Shown here piece by piece: positions 1-9,882 of a stretch of 64,000 nt of DNA. Source of the stretch: Nostoc sp. CHAB 5824 (GTDB lineage Bacteria > Cyanobacteriota > Cyanobacteriia > Cyanobacteriales > Nostocaceae); contig NZ_JAIVFT010000001.1 in assembly GCF_020829665.1 (NCBI RefSeq), positions 372,001-436,000 of the forward strand. Direction: 5' to 3'. Below the pieces are notes generated by a model. That model saw only the letters and a list, made by a program, of their open reading frames with translations. It searched no databases and was not told the origin of the DNA. The position numbers were made by a program, and so were the translations under genes. The stretch's first letter is position 1; every line of letters starts with the position of its first letter.

Positions 1-114
1 TTGCAGGTGGATAGGCTTACTGCTGTAGCGGCACTATCATTACCCATCAAATTCTACCAGCCGCATCAACAATTTTTATTAGCTTTATGCATCGCAGACT
101 CCGCTATATTTTGA
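1..114 (+). CDS. possible 3' end of an upstream gene (partial)
   Basis: Frame 1 is open from the window edge for 37 codons and ends in TGA, overlapping the start of the next gene by 28 bases. The translated tail (ending LCIADSAIF) looks protein-like, but so short an open stretch can occur by chance. No family is recognised. Sequence to the left of the window would decide whether a real gene ends here. Confidence 0.3.
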   Translation: MQVDRLTAVAALSLPIKFYQPHQQFLLALCIADSAIF

Positions 115-539
115 TGTTGCTGCTCTTTGTGAGTATTTTTACACTGTGGTGGCCTGTGAATGATTCTGATTGCAGTTTTGAAGCTTTTTTAGCTTCAAAA
201 ACTACAAAATTCCAAGTACATGCTACTAAAGTTATTGTTCAGCCGTGGCGTGGTCGTCACCATGTATATGGAATTTTCATGATTCCTGATGAATACAGAA
301 AATCTCCATTTTTTGTGTTAACAGTAAAAGGTGCTGGTAGTTACTGTTCAAAACAATTTGGTCATAAAAAAAACTTTGATGATGTCTTTGCTGAATCAGG
401 AACTTATCTGGTAAAAAAACCTATTAGAACTCGAAAAACTCTACGGCTCATTCTCCAAGGTTTGTACTTTCAGGTCAATGATAAAAATAATTGGACGTTG
501 ACTTTCCCTGAACCAAAAGCTAGTCAACATAATTCATAA
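87..539 (+). CDS. hypothetical exported or membrane-anchored protein
   Basis: This is a 150-residue protein of unrecognised family. A basic N-terminus (MHRRLR) is followed by a hydrophobic segment at about residues 7-24, which reads as a signal peptide or signal anchor. The remainder is polar and beta-rich looking, with two cysteines (about 29 and 88) that could form a disulfide outside the cytoplasm. It ends one base before the stop of the convergent M28 peptidase gene. The ATG is preceded by an AT-rich stretch without a clear Shine-Dalgarno sequence. Export is inferred from the hydrophobic N-terminus; no function is proposed. Confidence 0.6.
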   Translation: MHRRLRYILMLLLFVSIFTLWWPVNDSDCSFEAFLASKTTKFQVHATKVIVQPWRGRHHVYGIFMIPDEYRKSPFFVLTVKGAGSYCSKQFGHKKNFDDVFAESGTYLVKKPIRTRKTLRLILQGLYFQVNDKNNWTLTFPEPKASQHNS

Positions 540-540
540 T

Positions 541-1593
541 TCAGCTTGGTGGTTGAGTTTCCAAATCCTCGTTTTTCTCTAACAAAGCAGTAGTAGCATT
601 GACCACAATCTGTGCTGCTCCTGTGAAAAACGATCGCTCGATGGTCGCTGGAACATCACTAGGCTGATGATAATACGGAGTACGTAAATTTGCGGTATCT
701 GTCACCAGCACAGCACCCACACCCTGATACCAAAATGGTGCATGGTCGCTGCGTAGGGTATCTGGTGTCAGTAAACCTTTAAAAGGAATTGGTAGTGTTA
801 GGACTGATGGCATTGATTCCTGTTTATTCAGGGCGGTTGAGGGAAGCATCTGTGAGTTTTGAAAAGCACTCAGCAAAGGCAAATGTTCTGTATCACCGGC
901 TACTGCCAAAAAGTCGCCCTTGTCGCTAGGTGGAGTAACAGGCAGTCCGGCAGGGTATTTTTGACACCCAGAAGTGTAACAAGCATAACCCACCATATCC
1001 ATAATGATCGCTCCGCCCAAGTTTTGCAAGCGTGCTGTCTTGCTCACAAAAGCCTGACTACCCAAAAGTCCTGCTTCTTCTTGGTCAAAAAATGCTAGCT
1101 GTAACGTCCGTGGTGTGGAACGGGAACCGAGCAACCGGGCTACTTCCAGCACCACAGCTATACCACTAGCGTTATCATCAGCACCAGGAGATAAGGCAAT
1201 AGTATCGTAATGCGCTCCTACAAGAATTGCTTTAGCGGCTTTGTTAGTTCCTACACGTTCAGCAAAAATATTCACACCCTCAGAGAAGTTTTCCAATTTG
1301 GGCTTCCAGCCTAATTTTTTCAGTTCAGTTGTGATATAAGTGCGAGTAAGCGATCGCTCTGTTGTTGTGTAGCGCTGAAAATTCAACTTTTGGATATGAG
1401 TTAACAACTTGTTAGTAGAAACTTGCGGGGCAATGTTAACTTCTTTTAACTTTGTCTGTGGTTGGGGTGTTTCCACTGGAATGCGCTCAACAATTTCTGG
1501 TAAGGGAGGCTGTTCAAAAAACGTGCTACCTCTGCTACCCACCACGGCAACTGCCATCAGCACCAACAGCATTAGCCAAATCCATTTTCTCAT
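541..1593 (-). CDS. M28 family zinc aminopeptidase, exported
   Basis: This 350-residue protein has an N-terminal hydrophobic segment (about residues 4-20), so it is probably exported or membrane-anchored. The M28 co-catalytic zinc site is visible: H128 in GAHYD, D140 in GADDNASG, the E172-E173 pair in DQEEAG, an Asp near 199 and H309 in YYHQPSD. Family members remove N-terminal residues from peptides using two zinc ions. The segment between residues 20 and 60 is Pro/Thr-rich and probably a linker. The gene stands alone, convergent with the small exported protein to its left. The family is clear; the substrate is unknown. Confidence 0.9.
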   Translation of the reverse strand: MRKWIWLMLLVLMAVAVVGSRGSTFFEQPPLPEIVERIPVETPQPQTKLKEVNIAPQVSTNKLLTHIQKLNFQRYTTTERSLTRTYITTELKKLGWKPKLENFSEGVNIFAERVGTNKAAKAILVGAHYDTIALSPGADDNASGIAVVLEVARLLGSRSTPRTLQLAFFDQEEAGLLGSQAFVSKTARLQNLGGAIIMDMVGYACYTSGCQKYPAGLPVTPPSDKGDFLAVAGDTEHLPLLSAFQNSQMLPSTALNKQESMPSVLTLPIPFKGLLTPDTLRSDHAPFWYQGVGAVLVTDTANLRTPYYHQPSDVPATIERSFFTGAAQIVVNATTALLEKNEDLETQPPS

Positions 1594-1831
1594 GTGATTT
1601 ATCCTTGGCTTCCAGACTTAGGGTAGCGCGAATCCCCAAGTATAACTTTCCAGGATTGCTAGGTAGAGTTTAATATTTGTGGTTCTCTAAAATTTTAAAT
1701 AAACCTGTAAAGTCACTTTGTAATAAGCTTAATTGTCTATTCTTCTCTACACCCATATTTCTTAACAGTAAAGCTAGAGCAAGTGTCACCTTCTCTAGCT
1801 TTAACCCTAATGATAGCTTAGTCTGACCTTT

Positions 1832-2039
1832 AGAGGATGTTTGAAAAGTCCTCTTCTCAGTAGCAAAACGTTCTAGATCCCCCTAAATTCCCCTTAAAAA
1901 GGGGGACTTTGATTCCAGTTTTCCCCTTTTTAAGGGGAGCCAGCGCAATCTTGGGGTCTCCCCAAGTGGAGCGACTGGCGTAGGTTAGGGGGGATCAATA
2001 AGTGCAAAGATACAGCAAACCACTTTTCAAACAACCTCT
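1832..2039. mobile_element. MITE-like element with a second element nested inside
   Basis: The ends form an imperfect inverted repeat of about 19 bases: AGAGGATGTTTGAAAAGTC on the left and, on the opposite strand on the right, AGAGGTTGTTTGAAAAGTG. The 208-bp stretch has no coding capacity and encloses another inverted-repeat unit at 1876-1996. This is the architecture of a non-autonomous mini-element. No clear target duplication was identified. Confidence 0.5.
1876..1996. repeat. dispersed GATCCCCC-ended repeat, copy 1
   Basis: The unit begins GATCCCCCTAA and ends TTAGGGGGGATC, so its ends are inverted repeats. It contains internal hairpins of C- and G-runs and a shared core (GGGGTCTCCCCAAGTGGAGC). 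The same right half recurs at 26636-26820 with an extra hairpin inserted. A shorter piece (AAGGGGGGATC) occurs near 59590. Confidence 0.6.
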
Positions 2040-2101
2040 TACCGTGCTATATCCACCCCTTGTTTGCAGGTCAGAGCATTTATAATTGCTGGTCGCAACA
2101 G

Positions 2102-3847
2102 CTAAACAATGATATTAACGGAGTCACCACTTTGGATTGTGTAATTAGTCAAAATTTGGCTGAAAAACGTACCGTTTCCATTCGAGAGATAGACTTGCGC
2201 TGTTCCAAAATCATCACCAGCATATACGCCTTTCTCTTGGCGAATAAAGTCATCTCTGTTATCACCGTTATAGTCACCCACAATCAGATTGGTTAAATCG
2301 CCCTTCTGGATTGTATCATCAGTCAAAATTTGGCTGAAAAACGTGCCGTTTCCATTCGAGAGATAGACTTGTGCTGTGAGATTATCATCATCATCCCAAT
2401 CACCTTTCTCTTGGCGAATAAAGTCATCTCTGCCGTCACCGTTATAGTCACCCACAATCAGATTGGTTAAATCACCCTTTTGGATTGTATCATCAGTCAA
2501 AATTTGGCTGAAAAACGTACCGTTTCCATTCGAAAGATAGACTTGCGCTGTTCCAAGATCATCATCATCCCAATCACCTTTCTCTTGGCGAATAAAGTCA
2601 TCTCTGCCGTCACCGTTATAGTCACCCACAATCAGATTGGTTAAATCACCCTTCTGGATTGTATCATCAGTCAAAACTTGGCTGAAAAACGTGCCGTTTC
2701 CATTCGAGAGATAGACTTGTGCTGTGAGATTATCATCAGCAGCATATGCGCCTTTCTCTTGGCGAATAAAGTCATCTCTGCCGTCACCGTTATAGTCACC
2801 CACAATCAGATTGGTTAAATCACCCTTCTGGATTGTATCATCAGTCAAAACTTGGCTGAAAAACGTACCGTTTCCATTCGAGAGATAGACTTGTGCTGTT
2901 CCAAGATCATCATCATCCCAATCACCTTTCTCTTGGCGAATAAAGTCATCTCTGCCGTCACCGTTATAGTCACCCACAATCAGATTGGTTAAATCACCCT
3001 TCTGGATTGTATCATCAGTCAAAACTTGGCTGAAAAACGTACCGTTTCCATTCGAGAGATAGACTTGTGCTGTGAGATTATCATCAGCAGCATATGCGCC
3101 TTTCTCTTGGCGAATAAAGTCATCTCTGCCGTCACCGTTATAGTCACCCACAATCAGATTGGTTAAATCACCCTTCTGGATTCTATCATCAGTCAAAATT
3201 TGGCTGAAAAACGTACCGTTTCCATTCGAGAGATAAACTTGTGCTGTTCCAAGATTATCATCATCCCAATCACCTTTCTCTTGGCGAATAAAGTCATCTT
3301 TGCCGTCACCGTTATAGTCACCCACAATCAGATTGGTTAAATCACCTTTATAGATTGTATCATTAGTCGAAACTTGGATGACAAACGTGCCACCTTCATT
3401 CAAGAGATAGACTTGTGCTGTTCCAAGATCATCAGCAGCATATACACCTTTCTCTTGGTAAATAAAGTCATTCTCATCACCGTAATAGTCTCCCACAATC
3501 AGATTGGTTAAATCACCTTTCTGGATTGGATCATCAATTAAAATTTGGCTGGAAAACGTGTCATCTTCATTCAAGAGATAGACTTGTGCTGTTCCAAGAT
3601 CATCAGCAGCATATACACCTTTCTCTTGGCGAATCAAGTCATCTCTGCCGTCACCGTTATAGTTTCCCACAATCAGATTGGTTAAATCACCTTTCTGGAT
3701 TGGATCATCAATTAAAATTTGGCTGGAAAACGTGCCATCTCCATTCCAGATATCGAGTTGTGCTGTTCTAAGAGTATCATCATCCCAATCACCTTTCTCT
3801 TGGTGAATAAAGTCATCTTTCCCATCATCGTTAAAATTAAAAGGCAT
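2102..3847 (-). CDS. VCBS/FG-GAP-like tandem-repeat protein
   Basis: This 581-residue acidic protein is almost entirely tandem repeats of 58 residues (one of 57): about nine complete units plus a partial first and last unit. Each unit carries a calcium-loop-like motif, GDYNGDGRDDFIRQEKG, characteristic of FG-GAP/VCBS repeats of beta-propellers in surface or secreted proteins. The variable start of each unit alternates between a DWDDD form and an AYAADD/VYAADD form. Units near the C-terminus are nearly identical, so expansion is recent. No signal peptide is visible. The ATG has an AAAGGAGA ribosome site a few bases upstream. A calcium-binding structural or adhesive role is inferred; the protein may be secreted by a C-terminal signal. 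Confidence 0.8.
   Translation of the reverse strand: MPFNFNDDGKDDFIHQEKGDWDDDTLRTAQLDIWNGDGTFSSQILIDDPIQKGDLTNLIVGNYNGDGRDDLIRQEKGVYAADDLGTAQVYLLNEDDTFSSQILIDDPIQKGDLTNLIVGDYYGDENDFIYQEKGVYAADDLGTAQVYLLNEGGTFVIQVSTNDTIYKGDLTNLIVGDYNGDGKDDFIRQEKGDWDDDNLGTAQVYLSNGNGTFFSQILTDDRIQKGDLTNLIVGDYNGDGRDDFIRQEKGAYAADDNLTAQVYLSNGNGTFFSQVLTDDTIQKGDLTNLIVGDYNGDGRDDFIRQEKGDWDDDDLGTAQVYLSNGNGTFFSQVLTDDTIQKGDLTNLIVGDYNGDGRDDFIRQEKGAYAADDNLTAQVYLSNGNGTFFSQVLTDDTIQKGDLTNLIVGDYNGDGRDDFIRQEKGDWDDDDLGTAQVYLSNGNGTFFSQILTDDTIQKGDLTNLIVGDYNGDGRDDFIRQEKGDWDDDDNLTAQVYLSNGNGTFFSQILTDDTIQKGDLTNLIVGDYNGDNRDDFIRQEKGVYAGDDFGTAQVYLSNGNGTFFSQILTNYTIQSGDSVNIIV
2228..3790 (-). repeat. 174-bp tandem coding repeats
   Basis: Nine in-frame units of 174 bp (one of 171 bp) within the FG-GAP-like gene. 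Units in the middle and 3' half of the gene differ at only a few bases, while the first three coding units are more divergent. The pattern indicates repeated unequal exchange. This is coding repeat, not a CRISPR array. Confidence 0.95.
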
Positions 3848-4387
3848 TAATTTTTCTCCTTTTTGACAACAAAACTCAATTTCATTTCTTCTCAGTGATT
3901 ACTGCAATTATTCTTTGCAAAGATTAAATTCCCCTCAACTAATGTACTTTTAGAAGTACAGTTGCTGGTTAATAACCATATAATAAAAAGTCTCTTGATT
4001 TATAAAAACTTGATGTAAAGATATATTTCTGAAGTTAACTCAACTTTGTCCATCCGCTCCGAGTTAAGAAAAAAAGTAGTCATAGAGTCACACAATAGCA
4101 GCCATTATTCCGCAAGAAGGGTGAGCAGCACTGGCTCTCAAAAGCCTGGGTGTAGAAAGTTTTATAAATGTTTAAACCAAAGCTTTCTTACTTTTTTCTT
4201 CTCTAGGTGAACATCAAGTTTGACGGCTTGTCTTTTGACAGCGATCGCAACTTCACTTACAGTGCCCCACTAGAGGAGTGCTGAGTACTGAATACTAAGC
4301 AAAGAAGAGAAAACAATTTCTTCTTAATTCTTTAAAATCTTTATTTTGACACTCAGCACTCATGACTCAGAACTCAGGACTTTTTTT
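3848..4387. other. intergenic region, 540 bp
   Basis: This stretch separates the divergent FG-GAP-like and TauE-like genes and presumably holds both promoters; none was placed confidently. Near the right end the spacer contains degenerate repeats of the ACTCAGxACTCA type (about 4350-4380), common in Nostoc spacers. A GTG-initiated 25-codon frame at about 4208-4285 is not supported by other evidence. Confidence 0.5.
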
Positions 4388-5659
4388 ATGGTAGATTTGT
4401 TGCTGATCACAATCCTGGGGTTCCTGGGGAGTTTTGGGCATTGCTTTGGGATGTGTGGCCCTTTAACAGTGGCGTTTTCTCTGTCTCATCAGCCGAAAGT
4501 TCTACACACAGCTTCCTTAGGACGCACATTAACCTTAGAAAAGTCCGACACTTGGCAACAGCAATTAAAATTTCATATCTTGCTAAACTTGGGGCGGATG
4601 TTGAGCTATGCTCTAGTCGGTGCTAGCATTGGGGCGCTAGGTTCAATATTACTGCAAGGTGGACAGCTAGCGGGTGTTGGTAGCGACTTTCGGCGTTGGA
4701 TGGCTATTCTAACTGGTGTAATGCTAATTTGGTTTGGCTTAAGACAAGTAAAACCTGATTTCCTGCCGCGGATTCCCGTATTACATCCTTTATTACAAGG
4801 TAGTTTACACGATCGCCTCAGCACAGGAATGGTTAAGCTTTCCTTAAAAACCAAATGGTGGACGCCATTGCTTTTAGGGATGACTTGGGGTTTAATGCCC
4901 TGTGGTTTCCTGTATGCAGCCCAAATTAAAGCCGCTGAAACTGGCAATTTATGGATGGGTGGGGCAACTATGCTGGCTTTTGGTCTGGGAACTCTGCCCA
5001 CTATGCTAGGTGTAGGCGTTTCCAGCTCTTTAGTAAGTAAAGACAAGCGCAGTCAGTTGTTTCGATTAGGCGGTTGGGTGACACTCATCATTGGCGTTAT
5101 CACCTTGTTGCGGACTGGTGACACAATGGTAGATTACACCGGACACGCCGCTTTACTCTGCTTAATCTTGGCGCTAATTGCGCGTCCTATTAGTGGCTTG
5201 TGGGCTTCACCATTGCGTTACCGCCGGGGCTTGGGAGTGGGATCTTTTGTGCTTTCTGTGGTTCACACCGTCCACATGATAGAACACTCATTGCAATGGA
5301 AATTTGCCGCCTTTTCTTTCCTGCCGCCAGAATTTCAGTGGGGTATGGCTGCGGGTGCTGTAGCATTGGTATTAATGTCCCCCGCCGCTTTAACGAGTTG
5401 GGAATCATTGCAGAAATCTTTGGGCAAGCGTTGGCGACAGATTCATCTATTGGGTGTGCCAGCCTTGCTTTTGAGTGCCATTCATACTGTGTTGATTGGT
5501 TCCCATTACCTGGGTTCCTTGCAATCAACTTGGGGAAATAAATTAGCGGCAGTACTGATGGGAATTATTACCCTCGGTGTATTGATGGTGCGTTCGCGCT
5601 TTTTTTGGTCAAAGTTAGCCGTAGAAAAGTTTTATGTCCCCCCAATCAAATCGCGGTAA
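4388..5659 (+). CDS. TauE/SafE-like membrane protein with C-terminal cytochrome-b-like module
   Basis: This is a 423-residue polytopic protein. The N-terminal part starts MVDLLLITILGFLGSFGHCF, followed by MCGPL, and later has a MPCGF motif. This is the pattern of the UreH/SafE-like branch of the LysE/DsbD-type transporter superfamily, with paired cysteines (C19, C23 and the MPCGF Cys) suited to metal or thiol chemistry. The C-terminal third (from about residue 270) adds helices with spaced histidines (VHTVHMIEH, RWRQIHLLG, LSAIHTVLIGSHY), resembling a ferric-reductase/MsrQ heme-binding bundle. An ATG 42 bases upstream also exists but adds spacer-like sequence, so 4388 is preferred. It overlaps the next gene by 26 bases. 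Metal or redox membrane chemistry is inferred. Confidence 0.75.
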   Translation: MVDLLLITILGFLGSFGHCFGMCGPLTVAFSLSHQPKVLHTASLGRTLTLEKSDTWQQQLKFHILLNLGRMLSYALVGASIGALGSILLQGGQLAGVGSDFRRWMAILTGVMLIWFGLRQVKPDFLPRIPVLHPLLQGSLHDRLSTGMVKLSLKTKWWTPLLLGMTWGLMPCGFLYAAQIKAAETGNLWMGGATMLAFGLGTLPTMLGVGVSSSLVSKDKRSQLFRLGGWVTLIIGVITLLRTGDTMVDYTGHAALLCLILALIARPISGLWASPLRYRRGLGVGSFVLSVVHTVHMIEHSLQWKFAAFSFLPPEFQWGMAAGAVALVLMSPAALTSWESLQKSLGKRWRQIHLLGVPALLLSAIHTVLIGSHYLGSLQSTWGNKLAAVLMGIITLGVLMVRSRFFWSKLAVEKFYVPPIKSR

Positions 5660-6329
5660 ATCATCCTTATTTTCTGGCTCCATCCCAACTGGTCAAAAAC
5701 AGAGGCGTTACCCGCTCAAAGGCATTTCCTGGAATCAAGGAACAATAAAGTATTTATTATTCCTGAGTTGCTTAGTTATATCAATAACTAATATTTACCC
5801 TGCTTTTGCTCATAAAGTGGAAGTAGCTGGAGATGTCGGCGGCACCCTCCACATTGAACCAAATGATAATCCCCGTGCTGGAGAACCAAGTCAAGCCTGG
5901 TTTGCACTTACCCGCAGAGGTGGAAAGGCGATTCCTCTGTCAGAGTGTAATTGTCAGTTGGCTGTTTATGCCGAACCCTATGCCGCCGGAGAGCCACCAC
6001 TGTTAGAACCACAGTTAGAACCTGTGGCAGCTGAGCGTTATCAAGGTATTCCAGGTGCAGATATTACCTTTCCCAAGCCAGGGATTTATGAGTTGCAACT
6101 AAATGGTAAACCAGTCTCTGGGGCAAGATTCAAACCATTTGAGTTCAAATTTGAAGTTACTGTAGCAGGTGGATCTACACAGAATACACGAAACCTGCGA
6201 GATGTCAATGGTGATTTAGTAGAGGGTGGATCTCAACAATTACCATTTTGGGCGATCGCACTTCCAATCCTTGCATTTATCGGCATCTTAGTTGTCGTAC
6301 TGCAAAATATGAGAAGCGGTAGGGAGTAG
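5634..6329 (+). CDS. exported, C-terminally anchored protein (YtkA/CopC-like)
   Basis: This is a 231-residue protein. A long polar N-terminus precedes a hydrophobic segment at about residues 39-57 that ends in a signal-peptidase-like AFA-HKVEV site. The following domain (60-180) is beta-sandwich-like and resembles YtkA/CopC-type periplasmic domains, and a second hydrophobic segment near 206-224 anchors the C-terminus. The gene overlaps the TauE/SafE-like gene by 26 bases, so the two are probably translated together and act in the same membrane process, plausibly metal or redox-protein assembly. The family assignment is tentative. A start inside the first hydrophobic region cannot be excluded. 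Confidence 0.6.
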   Translation: MSPQSNRGKSSLFSGSIPTGQKQRRYPLKGISWNQGTIKYLLFLSCLVISITNIYPAFAHKVEVAGDVGGTLHIEPNDNPRAGEPSQAWFALTRRGGKAIPLSECNCQLAVYAEPYAAGEPPLLEPQLEPVAAERYQGIPGADITFPKPGIYELQLNGKPVSGARFKPFEFKFEVTVAGGSTQNTRNLRDVNGDLVEGGSQQLPFWAIALPILAFIGILVVVLQNMRSGRE

Positions 6330-6590
6330 GGAACCAGGGGAGACAAGAACAAAAGTCTGAGTGCCGGAAGTCGGCGTTCAGGGCTTCAAGGAGCAATTTT
6401 TCTTTTGGCGTTGCATAGTTACGGGATGATTTAGCAACTTCTTTTCATTCTCCCCCAGCTTGCCTCAATTCATCCCACTGTTCTGCAACGCCTTTCTTTT
6501 TTGTCCCCCTCATCCCCGAAGTCGTTCTCTTGTATTATCTCAGCATCGATTTTTGTGAGGGATGGACAGTGCTGGTAGATGATATCATGT

Positions 6591-6640
6591 AAAAAAAATC
6601 CCTATGACCTGCTATTAATCAAGGTCTTAGAGATTTTTTT
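6591..6640 (-). terminator. terminator after tRNA-Arg
   Basis: Read on the minus strand, a stem with small bulges (arms around GACCT and AGGTC, extended by ATCTC and GGGAT) is followed by a run of eight T. It lies immediately 3' of tRNA-Arg, as expected for an intrinsic terminator. The opposite strand also has a T-run, so it may act in both directions. Confidence 0.7.
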
Positions 6641-6645
6641 GCTTA

Positions 6646-6719
6646 CGGGACTGGTGCGGCTCGAACGCACGACCTGACGCTTAGGAGGCGTCCGCTCTAT
6701 CCAACTGAGCTACAACCCC
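6646..6719 (-). tRNA. tRNA-Arg (anticodon CCT)
   Basis: The minus strand folds into a full cloverleaf of 74 nt: acceptor GGGGTTG with CAGTCCC (two G-U type pairs), D-arm GCTC/GAGC, anticodon stem GACGC/GCGTC around loop CTCCTAA giving anticodon CCT, and T-arm GTGCG/CGCAC around TTCGAGC. The discriminator base is G. CCA is not encoded. Confidence 0.97.
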
Positions 6720-6752
6720 AACTACAAAGCATATATAATTATAGCAGTAGTT

Positions 6753-7874
<1,122 letters not shown>

Positions 7875-7879
7875 TCAGT

Positions 7880-8488
7880 ATGCGCGATGACCTCGATATC
7901 AATCATGCTTATGAAATTCTTGGGTTGGAACCGGGTGCATCACAAGCACAAGTAAAGCGAGCTTACCGTCAACTGGTGAAAATTTGGCATCCCGATCGCT
8001 TTCTCGATCAAAAGCAAAAACAGGAAGCTGAGGAAAAAATCAAATCAATCAACGCAGCTTACAACAAGCTCAAATCTGAAAGTCTATCTGAGCCTCCCAC
8101 TTCTGAAAATCCATTTTCATCTTCGCCTACAAATCCGACAAAAATATCTGTCAATCGTTGGGATGCAGAAACTTTCTATACTTTAGGAGTAGAGAATGCT
8201 ACAGAAGGAAGATATGAGGATGCGATCACAGATTTTACCCACGCAATTCGTCTCAATCCTCACTATATTGATGCATATAAATATCGTGGGCTAGTTTGCT
8301 CTCAACTGGGATACGAATATAGAGCCGCTTCCGATTTAAATAAAGCTGCACAGATAGAAGAATTAAGGAATCCGGGCGCTGCACGTACATCACGCTCACC
8401 TAGATATGTATCAAAACCTAGACCCTTGGTAGAAAGATTTTGTCACAGGATAAAAAGTTTACTGCGGCTAAATCGGCGTTGGAGATAA
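7880..8488 (+). CDS. J-domain protein with TPR motif
   Basis: This 202-residue protein begins with a J domain (residues about 7-65) containing the HPD motif at 37-39, which stimulates Hsp70 ATPase activity. After a Ser/Pro-rich linker (about 73-92) comes a TPR-like region (about 95-155, with NATEGRYEDAITDFTHAIRLNP), followed by a basic tail. The domain order suggests a DnaK co-chaperone that recruits clients through the TPR. It starts 29 bp from the divergent tocopherol cyclase gene, so both promoters must overlap there or lie inside coding sequence. Confidence 0.85.
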   Translation: MRDDLDINHAYEILGLEPGASQAQVKRAYRQLVKIWHPDRFLDQKQKQEAEEKIKSINAAYNKLKSESLSEPPTSENPFSSSPTNPTKISVNRWDAETFYTLGVENATEGRYEDAITDFTHAIRLNPHYIDAYKYRGLVCSQLGYEYRAASDLNKAAQIEELRNPGAARTSRSPRYVSKPRPLVERFCHRIKSLLRLNRRWR

Positions 8489-8607
8489 GAACCGCTATAG
8501 TTTAAAACCCTTCGGACGGCGACACCATATCTTGAGTTAAATAGTACTTATGCTTGGGAATACTAAGTAGAGTGAGATTTGCTGCTGATTTCTTAGTCTT
8601 CTTAAAT

Positions 8608-9540
8608 ATGCAAGCTTTAATATCTGTACGCACCCTCAAAGGGCATTCAAATAAGGTAATGTCTGTCGTCTTCAGTCCTGATGGGCAGACTTTAGCAAGC
8701 GGTAGCCATGACAAAACTGTAAAAATTTGGCATTTAACTAACCAGGAACCATTCACCTTCAAGGGACATGGAGAGTCTTCTTGGTCTGGAGGGGTAAATT
8801 CTGTTGCTTTCAGCCCTAATGGCAAGATTTTAGCCAGTGCTAGTGATGACAAAACTATTAAATTGTGGGAAGTCTTAACAGGGAATGAAATCTGTACCTT
8901 CAGAGGACATGAAGAAAAGGTTCACTCTGTTGTTTTTAGCACGGATGGAAAAACGTTAGCCAGTGGCAGTCAAGACAAGACGATTCAACTTTGGTCAATA
9001 GAGACAGGAAAGAAAATACACACACTCAAAGGGCATTCAGATGATGTTTTATCCGTTGCTTTTAGCCCAGATGGAAAAACTTTAGCTAGTGGTGGTGCTG
9101 GTAATGACAAAACCATCAAGATTTGGCATTTGGCTAAACAGAAAGTCCTAACTCTCACGGGGCATTCCGATTGGTTTGGAGGAGTAAATTCTGTCACTTT
9201 CAGCCCAAATGGCAAAATTATAGCAAGTGGTAGTTGGGACAAGACAATTAAGCTATGGCATGTAGAAAGCGGTGAAGAAGTTTGCACCCTAGCTGGGCAT
9301 TCTGATCGTGTTTGTTCTATCGCTTTTAGTCCCAATGGCAAAATTATAGCTAGCGGTAGTAAAGACAAAACGATCAAGTTATGGCAGGTAGATACAGGCA
9401 CTGAACTCTGTACTTTTTCAGGAGATGAACATGCGATTTATTCCGTTGCCTTTAGCCCAGATGGTAAGACGCTAGCTAGTGGCAGTGGGGATAAAACTAT
9501 TACCATATTCCCTATTAGTCAAGCTCTCATTCTTTTATAA
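8608..9540 (+). CDS. WD40-repeat protein (seven blades)
   Basis: The 310-residue protein consists of seven WD40 units, enough for one closed beta-propeller. Units have the form TLxGHSDxVxSVAFSPDGKTLASGSxDKTIKLW. The last is degenerate at its end (ITIFPIS in place of a W-D strand). No enzymatic or membrane domain is attached, so it is likely a protein-binding scaffold. A TTG-initiated extension from 8554 is open, but the ATG at 8608 (MQALISVRTLKGH) sits just before the first blade and is preferred. Strong similarity between blades is typical of cyanobacterial WD40 proteins. Confidence 0.85.
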   Translation: MQALISVRTLKGHSNKVMSVVFSPDGQTLASGSHDKTVKIWHLTNQEPFTFKGHGESSWSGGVNSVAFSPNGKILASASDDKTIKLWEVLTGNEICTFRGHEEKVHSVVFSTDGKTLASGSQDKTIQLWSIETGKKIHTLKGHSDDVLSVAFSPDGKTLASGGAGNDKTIKIWHLAKQKVLTLTGHSDWFGGVNSVTFSPNGKIIASGSWDKTIKLWHVESGEEVCTLAGHSDRVCSIAFSPNGKIIASGSKDKTIKLWQVDTGTELCTFSGDEHAIYSVAFSPDGKTLASGSGDKTITIFPISQALILL

Positions 9541-9667
9541 ATGGCCCATAGACATAATCTATTCTTGGTTGATTAAAAATTTAGATAACTAAAGTAAATT
9601 GCGATATTTTTGATCAATCCATCACCTGACAGTTTAATAACATCCATCTTTGGTATGCTCTTTCTTT

Positions 9668-9709
9668 AGATTAAGTATTAACTTCCTAAAGATTAAGTAT
9701 TAACTCCCT
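9668..9709. promoter_or_regulatory. 22-bp-spaced direct repeat, possible operator
   Basis: Two copies of AGATTAAGTATTAACTTCCT (9668-9687 and 9690-9709, one mismatch) recur with a 22-bp period, about two helical turns. They lie in the 342-bp spacer (9541-9882) about 175-215 bases upstream of the next gene. Regular spacing suits a dimeric or tandemly bound regulator, but no known box was recognised. Confidence 0.35.
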
Positions 9710-9882
9710 GGAGGTAGAGCCACTTGTTTGATCTCAGAGGTTATTCTGATAATTACCAACAGTTGAGTAGCAAATAAAACTCAAAATTTATCAGCAACAT
9801 ACATTTTTCAACTCATTAAAACCTCTTGTTCTTACAAAGCTTTAGTTTTTCAAAATTGTATTGAGGAGTTAAATCAACAGCT

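Noticed and set aside
2228..3790. CRISPR-like or satellite DNA
   Set aside because: The 174-bp period is in frame and encodes a regular calcium-loop repeat protein.
4208..4285. 25-codon GTG-started peptide (VNIKFDGLSFDSD...)
   Set aside because: Too short, no ribosome site and no conservation evidence available.
4606..5046. 146-codon minus-strand frame within the TauE-like gene, and similar antisense frames in uvrA and glgC regions
   Set aside because: They are antisense to clearly coding genes and show no family features.
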